Positions 33,532 through 42,835 of a DNA stretch of 64,000 nt are shown one piece after another (position 1 is the first letter of the stretch; the number at the start of each line of letters is the position of its first letter). A model generated the notes under the pieces. It did no database searches, was not told the DNA's origin, and worked only from the letters and a program-made list of their open reading frames with translations. The translations under genes were made by a program, and so were the position numbers. This DNA is from Microthyrium microscopicum (Eukaryota; Ascomycota; Dothideomycetes; Microthyriales; Microthyriaceae): contig MU004241.1 of NCBI GenBank assembly GCA_010405405.1, forward strand, positions 310,001 to 374,000. The letters are read 5' to 3'.

Positions 33532-34464
33532 ATGGACGAAGACGCAGTCAAGGCCCCCATCGCCGCAGAACACTTCCTTCCAAGCTTTCAATACCTGACT
33601 GATCTGGCATTGACGCCGATTGATCGCGATCTCAACCGCGAGGTCGTGGCCCAGGCTCTTTTGCTATCACCTTTTGTTCCTGTCTCAGGAGCTCAGAACA
33701 CTCGAGATCTAGGCCTCTATCCACAGTCTGGAGTCAAAGCTGTTCTCATCTTCCGTTCCGGACCATTGCATACAGTTCCTGAAGCCAGTCGCGCTTCGCT
33801 CTCAACTCAGTTGGGTATAAAAGTGATTTTCGACCTTCGCCAAGAGCACGAGTTCGAAAAGAATTCATGCCCCGAAATACCTGGCATCAGGAATATTTGG
33901 GTTCCGCCTACAGACGAGAGAGTTCGAGTCACTCCGTCAGATTTTGCTGAGGACGAAGGCGTTGCGGGCTATATCAAGATGTATGACAACTCTCTTACTG
34001 TCTATGCCCAAAGCTTTGGCCGTATTCTACGATTTCTCAAAGATAATGAAGATGTTCCTATCATATTTCATTGCTCAGGTAGCCATTGTAGAATTCTCCA
34101 TGTTGTTTTCTCTTATTTCTAATTGTATCTAGGTGGAAACGATAGGACAGGTGTTCTCTCAGCTTTGATTATGAGTCTTGCTGGCTGTTCACCTGAAGTG
34201 ATTGCCCAAGATTATCTTCTCAGCAGGATCTCTTTAGAAACAACCAAGCATCTATTGTTTGATGATATGGAGCAGTAGCTTGGGAACGACTGGATAACTA
34301 TCCCAGGTGCGAAAGAGATGGTCGGCGTGAATGCATACATCATAGCTTCATTCTTGGGCTTTATGCAGAAAACGTATGGCGGTGTGTCAGAATATTGCAA
34401 GAACGTCCTTGGATTAAAAACAGAGGAAATTGCTGGGGTATGTAAGAGCTTGAAGGTAAGATGA
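33532..34464 (+). pseudogene. Tyrosine phosphatase (Tyr_phosphatase3-like) interrupted by in-frame TAG
   Basis: Two exons, 33532-34078 and 34133-34464, intron of 54 bp in phase 1. The splice creates HCSGGNDRTGVLSALIMSLAG, a C-x5-R phosphatase P-loop (read as HCSGGNDRTG). Upstream, SGAQNTRDLGLYP and FRSGPL are the usual opening of the fungal/bacterial PF13350 family, and IKVIFDLRQEHEFEK is its second strand. At 34276-34278 a TAG follows DDMEQ. Beyond it the same frame stays open for 61 codons and reads AKEMVGVNAYIIASFLGF, then KTYGGVSEY, then LGLKTEEIAGVCKSL, the standard helical C-terminus of the family, so coding constraint continued past the stop. A C to T change (CAG to TAG) would explain it. 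The product would be 230 residues instead of about 291. Catalytic residues remain, so a shortened active enzyme or readthrough is possible. Confidence 0.7.
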
Positions 34465-35036
34465 GTATGGACTTCAAGAATAAAATGCAACAATGAGAAT
34501 TATAGTGGCATCTGTTGATGTCTCCTTGAACTTCACGCGCATCGTTTGCTCTTTTACTTAACTTCAGAATACCTATATTTCATACTTTTCAAGGTCATTT
34601 GCTTTATTGAGAATTCCAGTATCAGAATCAATTGACTCTTCTGCAATGAAAAATCGTGCATTCCTCTCCTGATTTGTTATTCAACTGGGTGCTTAAATCT
34701 ATGATCCAGGAAAAATTATATCTTCCAAATGTCCAAGCCGCTCGGAAAATGAGGAAAACCAACCACATTATTTCCAATCAAGAATCTGCTTCGGGAAGGG
34801 ACCTGAGGTGCAGCTGCAATGGTCATTTTTCCCGTTTTCAACCCGCACCAGCTCTCTCCAAAATCTCATCTTCACCGTCTTTTGTTCAAAGTCTTCCACG
34901 TACTCTTTCAATCATCAGCCTCGTCAACGCTTGCTAATACACGGCCAAGTGGACCTTACGACCATTATCTTTCCACATTGAATTACAACTTGTCGAGGAT
35001 CTTATTAAAGCTTCACGTCGCGCTATTGCCTCATCA
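34465..35036. other. Intergenic region
   Basis: 572 bp holding the promoter of the F-box-like gene. A 93-codon frame (34656-34937) shows no motif. Confidence 0.45.
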
Positions 35037-36887
35037 ATGAACAATCTCAGACAACGACAGCTTGCGATCACCCAAGCTGGTTGGTCGTTCATTGAAGATG
35101 ATCAGATCGATCCACAAAAGGCATTTATCTATCGATTGTCCAACGAATTGATTCACGAAATTTTCCAGTATGTCTTCTTGGAGCCAAGTGGAGTTCCACG
35201 GTGTGTGCGCGAGCAAAATTGTGTCTGCTCACTGCAATGGAACCAAGGATCTTATCCCGTGCTATACCTTTCTCATCGTCTTTACGACATTTGCTTGCCC
35301 TTTCTATACCAGAATATAGAATATAGAATTAGGGAGTATTGGTAATTGGACCAATCTGGGTGGCACATCGAACTTTGGAAAGATGACGGGCACCCGCCAC
35401 AGGAAATTGCAAATCCTGTATCAAAACCTGTGCGTTCATCCAAGATACCGATCTTGGTGCCGTAGGCTCAAGCTGGAGTCCTGCGTGAATTCAGAGACTG
35501 ACGAGCTTCGATATAACCCTGAAAGCATTTCCCTGGCCAGTAGCATTTTTGAATTTCTAAATGCCTTGAGGTGTATCGAGATTTCTTCCGCATGGTGCCG
35601 CGAAGAAGACAATCCATTCATGGATGATTTGAGCCACTCTTTAATGAAAAAAGAACATGTCAAACACTGTCATGTATATGAAGGTATGGGTAGATGTTCA
35701 CCCTTGCCATTACAAGAAGTTGTATTTGGGAGAGCTTTCGGTAACTTGACTATTCTCGAATTATCGATGATGTCTGAGGAAGAATGTGAGCAACTGAATA
35801 GCAAGGTAGAGAGTGCAATCATCGAGGCGAAGAAGATACTAACGCCATAACCAGGATATGATCAACACGGCATCTTTCACAACCCTTATTCTTTCAGGAT
35901 GGGGATGGCGACGATTCGGTGGACAACAAAGAATAGGGACGCAAGTTCAGCTAGCCCCCATTGCTGCTATCTTGAGATGGCCTCGAACTTTAGAGCACTT
36001 CTACTACTCGGACTCTTGTCCAGATCTAATGGATTTTGTGTTGTTGGACTTCCAGCATCTTCTCGCTCCTTGGAACCAGACATTGAGGTCCATCGAGATC
36101 CGGCACATATCGCAGTCCCAACATTCGGCTGTTACTATTGATCCTAGTCAATTGATGTTACTCGCACAACAGTCTATTTCTATGTCAACGCTTATTGAGA
36201 ACCACCAGTCGCAGTCCCCTCCAATTGATTTGCGAGGTTTTGTTAGCTTGGAGTCGTTTTCTGCCCCCCGAATCCATCAATACATGCCGCCTGCGATGGC
36301 TGCGAAATATCTGCTTGCACCAAACCTGAAGCGAATTGTCTGGAACTTGGAGAACGACTACCGCCAAGGTCCTCATCCTTATGAAACCTTCGGTCCCGAC
36401 TGGGACGCCTTTGAGCTGAACCAGGACTGGTTGCAAGACTTCATTATCAGAGTGGCTACAAGCCAGTGCTCTTCATTGGAAAATATTCATGTCGAGTTTT
36501 GTCCACGCCCTGATGCTGGTAAGCAAAAGTTTCCTATCGATGGCATCCTTGCTCTTTGGTAAACGTCTGCGTAATGCCGAACCTTGAATTTATCTCTATA
36601 GCCAAAGTTATCGTGTACTAACAAACCTAGTGGTTACATATATCGATCCTTTTATTGAGAAGGTTGTTCGATTCCGATATCCTTGGGACAAGATGGACAG
36701 AATTGATCGCAAAATCAGGAGACACGAGTTGTCTTTGAGTTATAGTCCACCACCACTTAGCCGAGAGCACTTCTACAAACAGCAGGAAGAACACCTTTCA
36801 ATGCTCAGAGTGGAGGAGATTCAGGCCAATGATGGAAATTGGTGGCAACAAAGTGACACCATAGCAGACTTTAGTAGAGAGGCATAA
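35037..36887 (+). CDS. F-box-like / leucine-rich hypothetical protein, 542 aa
   Basis: Four exons: 35037-35341, 35403-35805, 35855-36518, 36631-36887. Splicing joins YRIREY to WKLQILYQNLCVHPRYRSW, LNSK to DMINTASFTTLILSGWGW, and CPRPDA to VVTYIDPF. Residues 30-90 form an F-box-like helix set, IYRLSNELIHEIFQYVFLE and YPVLYLSHRLYDICLPFLYQNIEYR, the common start of fungal F-box proteins that recruit substrates to SCF ubiquitin ligases. Between, CVREQNCVCS is an unusual short Cys insert. The remainder alternates hydrophobic strands and helices like degenerate leucine-rich repeats (FTTLILSGWGWRRFGG, RTLEHFYYSDSCPDL, LRSIEIRHISQ). The protein partner is unknown. The second exon's 5' boundary is the least certain; the intron is 61 bp with a weak branch point. 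Confidence 0.7.
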
Positions 36888-37376
36888 CGGTCATTTAGCA
36901 CCGCGGCATCAAGTAGTTGAGCAATTTAGTGTCCTTGTTGCCTGGTATTGGCAGGTACATGTATGGACCTGAGTACGCGAAAATAGACAAATTGAGCAAT
37001 GATAATGCCTCAATTCTGTGTGGCCAGGAACTGGCTTGAATTGGAGCTAACCGGTTGACGTCGCTACTACTGATGGAAATGATGAGTGGTGTGCCTCCAT
37101 CAACGACTTTGCCTCAATTTGCCACAATGTGTGAGTACCAACTACTTTATTCTCCATTGGCTTCCTAGCGGATGTTGAGGATCTTCGACTACTATGAGCT
37201 CTGGAGAGTATGAGCGTTGGAGAGTATGAGCTTCAGAGGGTGTGGTGGTAGCCACCGCACTCGATGGGAGCCACCGCACTCGATGGGAGCCACCGCACTC
37301 GATGGGAGCCACCGCACTCGATGGGAGCCACCGCACTCGATGGGAGTCTGCCACTTATTTTGTCAACTCGTTGATA
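36888..37376. other. Convergent intergenic region carrying minisatellites
   Basis: 489 bp between the 3' ends of the F-box-like gene and the minus-strand hypothetical gene; the right half is the tandem array listed separately. Confidence 0.6.
37193..37344. repeat. Two abutting tandem arrays: 3 x 16 bp and 5 x 19 bp
   Basis: First array: three 16-bp units of the form TATGAGCNNTGGAGAG at 37193-37240. Second array: five units AGCCACCGCACTCGATGGG at 37250-37344, identical to each other. The perfect identity of the 19-bp copies implies recent expansion. The array ends about 30 bp before the stop codon of the minus-strand gene, so it lies in its 3' UTR or terminator region. Confidence 0.95.
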
Positions 37377-38414
37377 TCAGTGTTCCTCATAGGGAATTGC
37401 CAATGACCCAGCTGCATTCTGTAAGAATTCTAGCTTTTCCTGGCGAATGGCCATTTGTTCAGGAGTTGACACTTCACTTTGCACCACCCATTCAATCGCC
37501 GCTTGAGTTGTTCGTCTGAGGCGTCTGTCATACTCATGGACCTCTTTGCTGAGGTCGTCGAGTGCAGTCGACAATCCGATCTTGTCAAGCTGCTTAGGCC
37601 AGCCAAATTTATAGTACAGAGTTTTCAATGCGCGCCAGTAATTCAACTCGTTTCGATGCCAGTTCTGAAGAGCAGGAAACCCCTTTCGCCAGTCCTCAGG
37701 ATCTGCGTACGCAATCAAGGTAGCCTGAGAAAGTCCAGTGCGGTTTCCAGTTTTTTCATCAAACTCTCGCGGGAATTGTGCTTTGAGCTCGACGCCCCCG
37801 ACTGGTAGATAGATGAGATCATGAAGATTTTTGACCCAGTTGTCCAAGATGACCTTGGCAGGATAGGACTTGATGGTTTTGTACTCATCCCATGAGGTAT
37901 CGCCGCTATGCATGATTGTCATGGTCGCGTCCTCGCTTTTGTATAAATAGTAGAAATACCGCCGTCCAAACATGATTCGCCTATCGCCTGTGACAAAAAA
38001 GTCTTTCCCAGAGAGAAAATTAGGTATCTCATGCATCCCGCGATAATTCGGGCCCGCAACCAGATAGGATAGATTTGTAGCATCGTGAGCAATTTCAATA
38101 GGCTCGTGGTACTTCAAATCATCCTTGAGATATGGTAGTAACTCCAGAATATCGACGACTTCCGGAGCGAAGCCAATGCGTAGCCAATCCTGACGAGGAA
38201 AGTCGGTATGAGGTGGCCAAGAGATGTTGTCAGGATTAATATGGCCGAGGGATACTAGCAGCGTGTAGACCGCAAAGAGGCCGAGGAGCAAAGGGTGGTG
38301 TTGCTCGGGGATGGCATTGTCTTGTATGAGCGAGCACAATGATCTTCCATGTTCGTTATATTGTGAGACGTGCTCTAGGTCAATGTAAGGAGGGAGTAGA
38401 TGAGGAGAAATCAT
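37377..38414 (-). CDS. Uncharacterised fungal protein, 345 aa
   Basis: Single exon. I start at MISPHLLPPYIDLEHVSQYNEHG; the frame extends 28 codons upstream to 38498 with sequence that looks like leader. I do not recognise the family. Visible features: an early hydrophobic helix (LLLGLFAVYTLLVSLGHI), a segment EVVDILELLPYLKDD that recurs in fungal proteins of the SMI1/KNR4-like neighbourhood, a Gly/aromatic stretch (FFVTGDRRIMFGRRYFYYLY), then DTSWDEYKTIKSYPAKVILDNWVKNL and a charged helical C-terminus with LSTALDDLSKEVHEYDRRLRR. No signal peptide or zinc motif. Such 'EVVDILE...LPYL' proteins are widespread single-domain proteins of unknown role in Pezizomycotina. Confidence 0.65.
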   Translation of the reverse strand: MISPHLLPPYIDLEHVSQYNEHGRSLCSLIQDNAIPEQHHPLLLGLFAVYTLLVSLGHINPDNISWPPHTDFPRQDWLRIGFAPEVVDILELLPYLKDDLKYHEPIEIAHDATNLSYLVAGPNYRGMHEIPNFLSGKDFFVTGDRRIMFGRRYFYYLYKSEDATMTIMHSGDTSWDEYKTIKSYPAKVILDNWVKNLHDLIYLPVGGVELKAQFPREFDEKTGNRTGLSQATLIAYADPEDWRKGFPALQNWHRNELNYWRALKTLYYKFGWPKQLDKIGLSTALDDLSKEVHEYDRRLRRTTQAAIEWVVQSEVSTPEQMAIRQEKLEFLQNAAGSLAIPYEEH

Positions 38415-38695
38415 TTTCGCTTGGAGGATGTGATAGATAGTTTTCTGGGGATGACAGAATTGATATTGGAACGGAAGACGCAGGGTTGGAATCCTCAAAA
38501 AAAAGCAAAAAATCGCCGATCAATGCGGCTCAAAATGGTTCGCCGGGTTTCAAACGCCGGTAACTGTGCTGACTGATGCCGATAGCGAGTTCTTCATGTC
38601 CTGTACCACATTACACCCTTACGATTAACAAAGAATACCTGCCAGCTTCAAGATCTTTACTTGGTTGTCGGAGAGATCTCTGCAGACTGCGGATA

Positions 38696-39712
38696 ATGGA
38701 TCCATCAACTCCATCACAAATCAAGGCCGCTCCCGCACCCTGGAACATCAAAGCAGAAACTTACTAGTTTGTGCTAAAGCTGGCATCAGGCTCAGATAGC
38801 GACAAAGGAGTCTACGCGCCGCTAGAAGCTGCATCACCCGTTACTACTAATGCCGAACAAGTGGGAAAGCACTGTGGTGGTTTGGGGCTCATAATGATCG
38901 TCCGCTATGCCGACACACCATGCGGTTAGTCCCCGGATAGAACTGTCGCCAAAATCGTGATCAAAAAGTGTAAATATGCGGAGGACAATATTGACACGTA
39001 CAGGTCCATACGACGAGATGATGCTCATTCCAGGAGCGTTTGACGTCCCTAGCAAAAACAAGAAACGACTGCGCATTACACGAATCTATGTTAGCCAGAA
39101 AGACACCATGTATAATGGTATGCTTTCCCCAGCAAATGTTCTAGTGTTGAAAGCGAAAATATGATCCGAAAGCTGATCAACTGTATAGGTCGTGTGAATT
39201 GGAATATCCCCAAACATCTCGCACGCTTCACATTTTCATCACCACCAGTCTCTGCGTCAAATCCAACGCCCAAGCATCTGCAAATCTCCCTTTTCCCACC
39301 AAACCCAGCAGCCATCAATCCATTCTTCTCAGCAACAGTCCAGCCATTTACTTTTCCACCTGGTCTACCGCTCAACACCACATGGCTGCCCTCTTACTAC
39401 GGAACCACTACTTTACCGCCTCTACCATCTGCACTGTCAGCTCTAGATGGCGCTTGGTCGGCAGACGACGAGCAGATAGATGTCATGTATGCCCCAGGCA
39501 CAGATGAATGGTGTGAGTTTAGTGTTATCATGAAGTCGCGTAGGGCACGGTGTTGCTGGGTGAAGGTTGAGGGACCTGAAGCGGGCAGTGAAGAGGAGGC
39601 GGAGGCGCAGAGGTGGTGGCCGCAGGGGAAGAAGTGGAAGCCGTGGGCCGTTGGTCTTTGGATGGAGAATGCGGATTTGGAGATTACGGAGGGGATTAAA
39701 TGGAAGAGTTGA
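38696..39712 (+). pseudogene. Acetoacetate-decarboxylase-like protein interrupted by in-frame TAG at codon 24
   Basis: Three exons, 38696-38924, 39004-39117, 39189-39712, total 289 codons. The chain reads APAPWNIKAETY, TAG, FVLKLASGS, YAPLEAASPV, GGLGLIMIVRYADTPCGPYDEMMLIPGAF (in pieces), LRITRIYVSQKDTMYNGRVNWNIPKHLARF. This order is characteristic of a fungal family related to acetoacetate decarboxylase-like beta-barrels, of unknown substrate. At 38765-38767 a TAG stands where the family has an aromatic residue after Tyr; TGG to TAG is a single G to A change of RIP or ordinary type. No GT lies between the start codon and the TAG, so an intron cannot remove it. All later splice sites and frames are intact, which suggests a young lesion, a sequencing error, or use of a downstream start. 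It sits divergent from the 37377-38414 gene. Confidence 0.7.
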
Positions 39713-39787
39713 GAAGCAATTCCTAGTCTGGACGATAGCAGGAATGGCCTCCAGATCCGTAAGCATGATTATTAGATGGTGTCGGTA

Positions 39788-42331
39788 TTATGACATAGGT
39801 ATTTTGAAGGCTCGCTTCTTATTGCCACTGAGATCTGTGTGTATGTAGCTTTCAGCAAGCTTGTCGTTGTGAAAGACGTCTCTCTGGTCTCCTACTGGGA
39901 GTATGATGGCCAGTTCTGACCAGGCGGGTTTGAAGCCATTGGCTTTGATGTCTAGCTTGACTACCAAGTTATCCTGTTCAGCGACACCAGAGGGGCCGTA
40001 GGCCAATCTGAACTCTGCTATGTTTGGGTTTGCAGCCATACCATCATCTTCATACCATACATAGTCGGAAGGAGAAGCGTCCCAAGCCCACTGCTTCGGA
40101 GGAAAGATTTCGACGCCTCGGTAGTTATCAGGTGCTAGATGTCCCGGATTCGTCTTTTCTCCTGGCGATAATGTCTGATATGGTCTTCCAACAGGTATCG
40201 CTGACCCTATCCTCGCCAATATCGGGATAGAGTCCTTCCAGTCGCATTTGATTGTCACCCAATGGCCCTCCTGAAACTCTTGGAAGGGTGCGTTTAGGTT
40301 TATGTAGTCGCGAGCCTCTGACCCTGGGCGAGATTTCGGCAAGTAAACGTCAGAAATAGTCTGGCCTTCTTGGTATACGCCGCCTATCAGAAGTGCATCG
40401 CCAAACCAATACTGGTTATCCCCTTTCTTCAACTCTTCTGTCCACACTTCTGGATCATGTTCAAAGCCCCATCCGATCCATCGCTGTATCGGAGTCGCAA
40501 ACTGATGACTTTGAAGATGTAATGAATATGTGTATGGTATGAGCTCATATCTTCTCTTCATGGCTCGACGAACCAACGGTGTGATCCTCGGATACATCCA
40601 GGGCTCAATCACATCGCCCACGTTGTTGTCCTTCGGCGATGTTTTAAAGCAGTTGATGGCAAGTCTAGGCGAGTGGACGGCGTATTGTATCCAGCGAAGA
40701 AGAAGTTCTGGACTGGGCTGTGGACCCTCGAAGCCACCACAATCATGGCCGTAGCATTGCAATAGACAGAGACCAGCGTTGATGGTTATAGCATTCGCAC
40801 CTTGCATTGAACTCCAGCGGGTGTAGTTGTCACCGCTCCAGGAGCTTGCTGCGTATCTCATGGTGCCTGGAGTTGCCGATCTCGTAAGAACGAAGGGTCG
40901 AATGTTTGGGTCCATATCAACCAAGGCATCGTGCGACGCCTTTCCCATCAATTCAGTCTGAATTGCTCGACCCCAGAATCCGACATCCTTTCTCGTGCTC
41001 TCGTCTCCGTTAGCCTCAACAGCTGGATTATCCAATTTGCACTCCCAGCCATCATTCGGGATTGTATACTCATTATTATCGTTCCAAATCACTTCAATGC
41101 CCACCTCTCTCAACTTCTTAACGCCCTCATACCACCACTGAAAGCCCGCTTTCGACGTGAAATTAACATGACTCCCCTCACCACTCTCACCTCCACCAGC
41201 ACTCCACAGCCTCGCCACCGCCGTCTCCCTACCCATCTTGAACAATGCTCCCTCTCTCTCCAACCTCTCATACTCCGGATGATTCCTCAACACATAAGGC
41301 TTAACATTCGCAATGATTCTAACACCCGCCTCCCTCATCTCCCCCACAAAGCCCTTCGGATCCGGAAACCTCCGCCCATTCCAAGTAAACACATTCCTAG
41401 TTTTCGGCTCCGTCTCCGCAACCGTATACCCGGAACTCAACTGAAATCCCGAGCATGGAATATCATACTCGCTCAACAAATCCGCAAAATCCAACACCGC
41501 TTCGTGCGCCGGTGGATCATCCAGCATAGAATACTTCATACCGCCCGCAATATACCCAAATGCCCACCTAGGCACGAGTTTCGGATAACCCACGATCTCC
41601 GCGTAGCTAGTTACGACCTCAGAAAGCGTTTTGCCGATGATGATATATTCTTCTAGTCCACCATGTGCTTGGCGGTATACTTTATATCGTCCCCAGAGAC
41701 CGTCCATCTCTGAACCAATGGAGTAGAAGCCGCGCGCATGGCTGGTGGAGAAGAGGCCAACCACACCATCTGCTGAGGCGGTTAGGAGGAGGGGGATGTG
41801 TTTGTAGAGGGGATCAGTGCGGTAGGCGTCGTAGCCGAATGAATCTGTGGCGGAGAGGACGAAGGCGCGGTTGGAGAGATCGAGAGGTGCTGCCTTCTCG
41901 CCGAGACCTGCGTGGAGATCACCTAGACGGTAGGTGGTGTAGTGGGCGATGCCGGGACCGTCGAGGGCGTAGGAGCGGTGGGGGAGGTCGGCGTGGTAGA
42001 TGTGTTTGGTTTTGGTGTCTTGAATTGTGAGGATGGGGGTGTGGGTCCAGTCGAGGGAGGCTGTTGTGTTGGGGAGGGTGATGGTTGCTGAGGAGGAGGT
42101 TTGGGTGAGTCTGGGTTGTATATTGGCTAGATTGGTTGAGAGTGGTTTGGCACTGCGGTGAGGAGGAAGGGTGTGTTTGTTGGTTGTGAATGTTGTGCGG
42201 AAGATGGATGGGCGGACGGCTTCGAATGTGAATTTGATGGTGATACCCTCGCTCTTACTTTCTAGCTCTAACAAGCTTTCCGATGCTGATGTGAGTTCGT
42301 AGTCTTGTGGGACTACTTCGTATTGGGCCAT
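39788..42331 (-). CDS. Glycoside hydrolase family 31 alpha-glycosidase, 847 aa
   Basis: Single exon; I start at MAQYEVVPQDYELTSASE because the 60 codons upstream (to 42511) lack similarity to the family. There is no signal peptide, so the enzyme is probably intracellular. GH31 marks: an N-terminal beta-sandwich with WTHTPILTIQD and HYTTYRLGDLHAGLGEK; LVPRWAFGYIAGGMKYS at the barrel start; EVIWNDNNEYTIPNDGWE carrying the nucleophile Asp (about 412); ASSWSGDNYTRW with the acid/base Asp (about 497); and CGGFEGPQPSPELLLRWIQY. The C-terminal part (WFGDALLIGGVYQEG, VYLPKS, WVTIKCDW) is the usual sandwich. The family holds alpha-glucosidases and alpha-xylosidases; an intracellular enzyme of this size would suit xyloglucan or alpha-glucan oligomer breakdown, but substrate choice is inference. 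Confidence 0.92.
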   Translation of the reverse strand: MAQYEVVPQDYELTSASESLLELESKSEGITIKFTFEAVRPSIFRTTFTTNKHTLPPHRSAKPLSTNLANIQPRLTQTSSSATITLPNTTASLDWTHTPILTIQDTKTKHIYHADLPHRSYALDGPGIAHYTTYRLGDLHAGLGEKAAPLDLSNRAFVLSATDSFGYDAYRTDPLYKHIPLLLTASADGVVGLFSTSHARGFYSIGSEMDGLWGRYKVYRQAHGGLEEYIIIGKTLSEVVTSYAEIVGYPKLVPRWAFGYIAGGMKYSMLDDPPAHEAVLDFADLLSEYDIPCSGFQLSSGYTVAETEPKTRNVFTWNGRRFPDPKGFVGEMREAGVRIIANVKPYVLRNHPEYERLEREGALFKMGRETAVARLWSAGGGESGEGSHVNFTSKAGFQWWYEGVKKLREVGIEVIWNDNNEYTIPNDGWECKLDNPAVEANGDESTRKDVGFWGRAIQTELMGKASHDALVDMDPNIRPFVLTRSATPGTMRYAASSWSGDNYTRWSSMQGANAITINAGLCLLQCYGHDCGGFEGPQPSPELLLRWIQYAVHSPRLAINCFKTSPKDNNVGDVIEPWMYPRITPLVRRAMKRRYELIPYTYSLHLQSHQFATPIQRWIGWGFEHDPEVWTEELKKGDNQYWFGDALLIGGVYQEGQTISDVYLPKSRPGSEARDYINLNAPFQEFQEGHWVTIKCDWKDSIPILARIGSAIPVGRPYQTLSPGEKTNPGHLAPDNYRGVEIFPPKQWAWDASPSDYVWYEDDGMAANPNIAEFRLAYGPSGVAEQDNLVVKLDIKANGFKPAWSELAIILPVGDQRDVFHNDKLAESYIHTDLSGNKKRAFKIPMS

Positions 42332-42835
42332 GCTGCTGGTTCCAAGTTCGAATACACTCTGGAGGGCTGACAATGATGAAGGTTGCGAAGTACTGGCAAG
42401 TATCAATTGATGATCGTATTGAGCTTTCTCGAACCTTTGAAGCTTGATCCTAAGCTTGCAGTACGACCCCGCCAAGTATTTTCGGAAATCCCCAATCAGA
42501 GACAAATACATGAGCGTGCCATGATCTTAATGGGCTAATTGGTTAGTTGAATCACTGTTCCTGCAGTTAAGCTTGATACCTACTACTGTACGTAGCGGTT
42601 AGGAGGCACCCAGGGTTCCCGGCGGTATCGTTGGTAGAGAGTACTGTTTCAATCAATAAATTCGCTACCGAAGCTGTCCTTCGTTGTAGATATACAATAA
42701 CGCTGACCTTTGGGGTATTACCAATACTTTTGTAGTTCATATCTTCGTTTATTCCTGCCATCGAGTGGAATATTGCATACTAGGGCTCATCGCATCCCGG
42801 AACCATGGGCTGGCTTCAGAATTGTGTAGCAGGCT
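42332..42835. other. Intergenic region between GH31 and shelterin-like genes
   Basis: Promoter of the GH31 gene and 3' flank of the next minus-strand gene. A 64-codon minus-strand frame has no motif. Confidence 0.5.

Noticed and set aside
34276-38767. Idea that TAG is recoded as an amino acid in this organism
   Set aside because: TAG ends several well-supported genes here (FAB1, the SLC35F-like transporter, the right-edge monooxygenase), so it is a normal stop codon.
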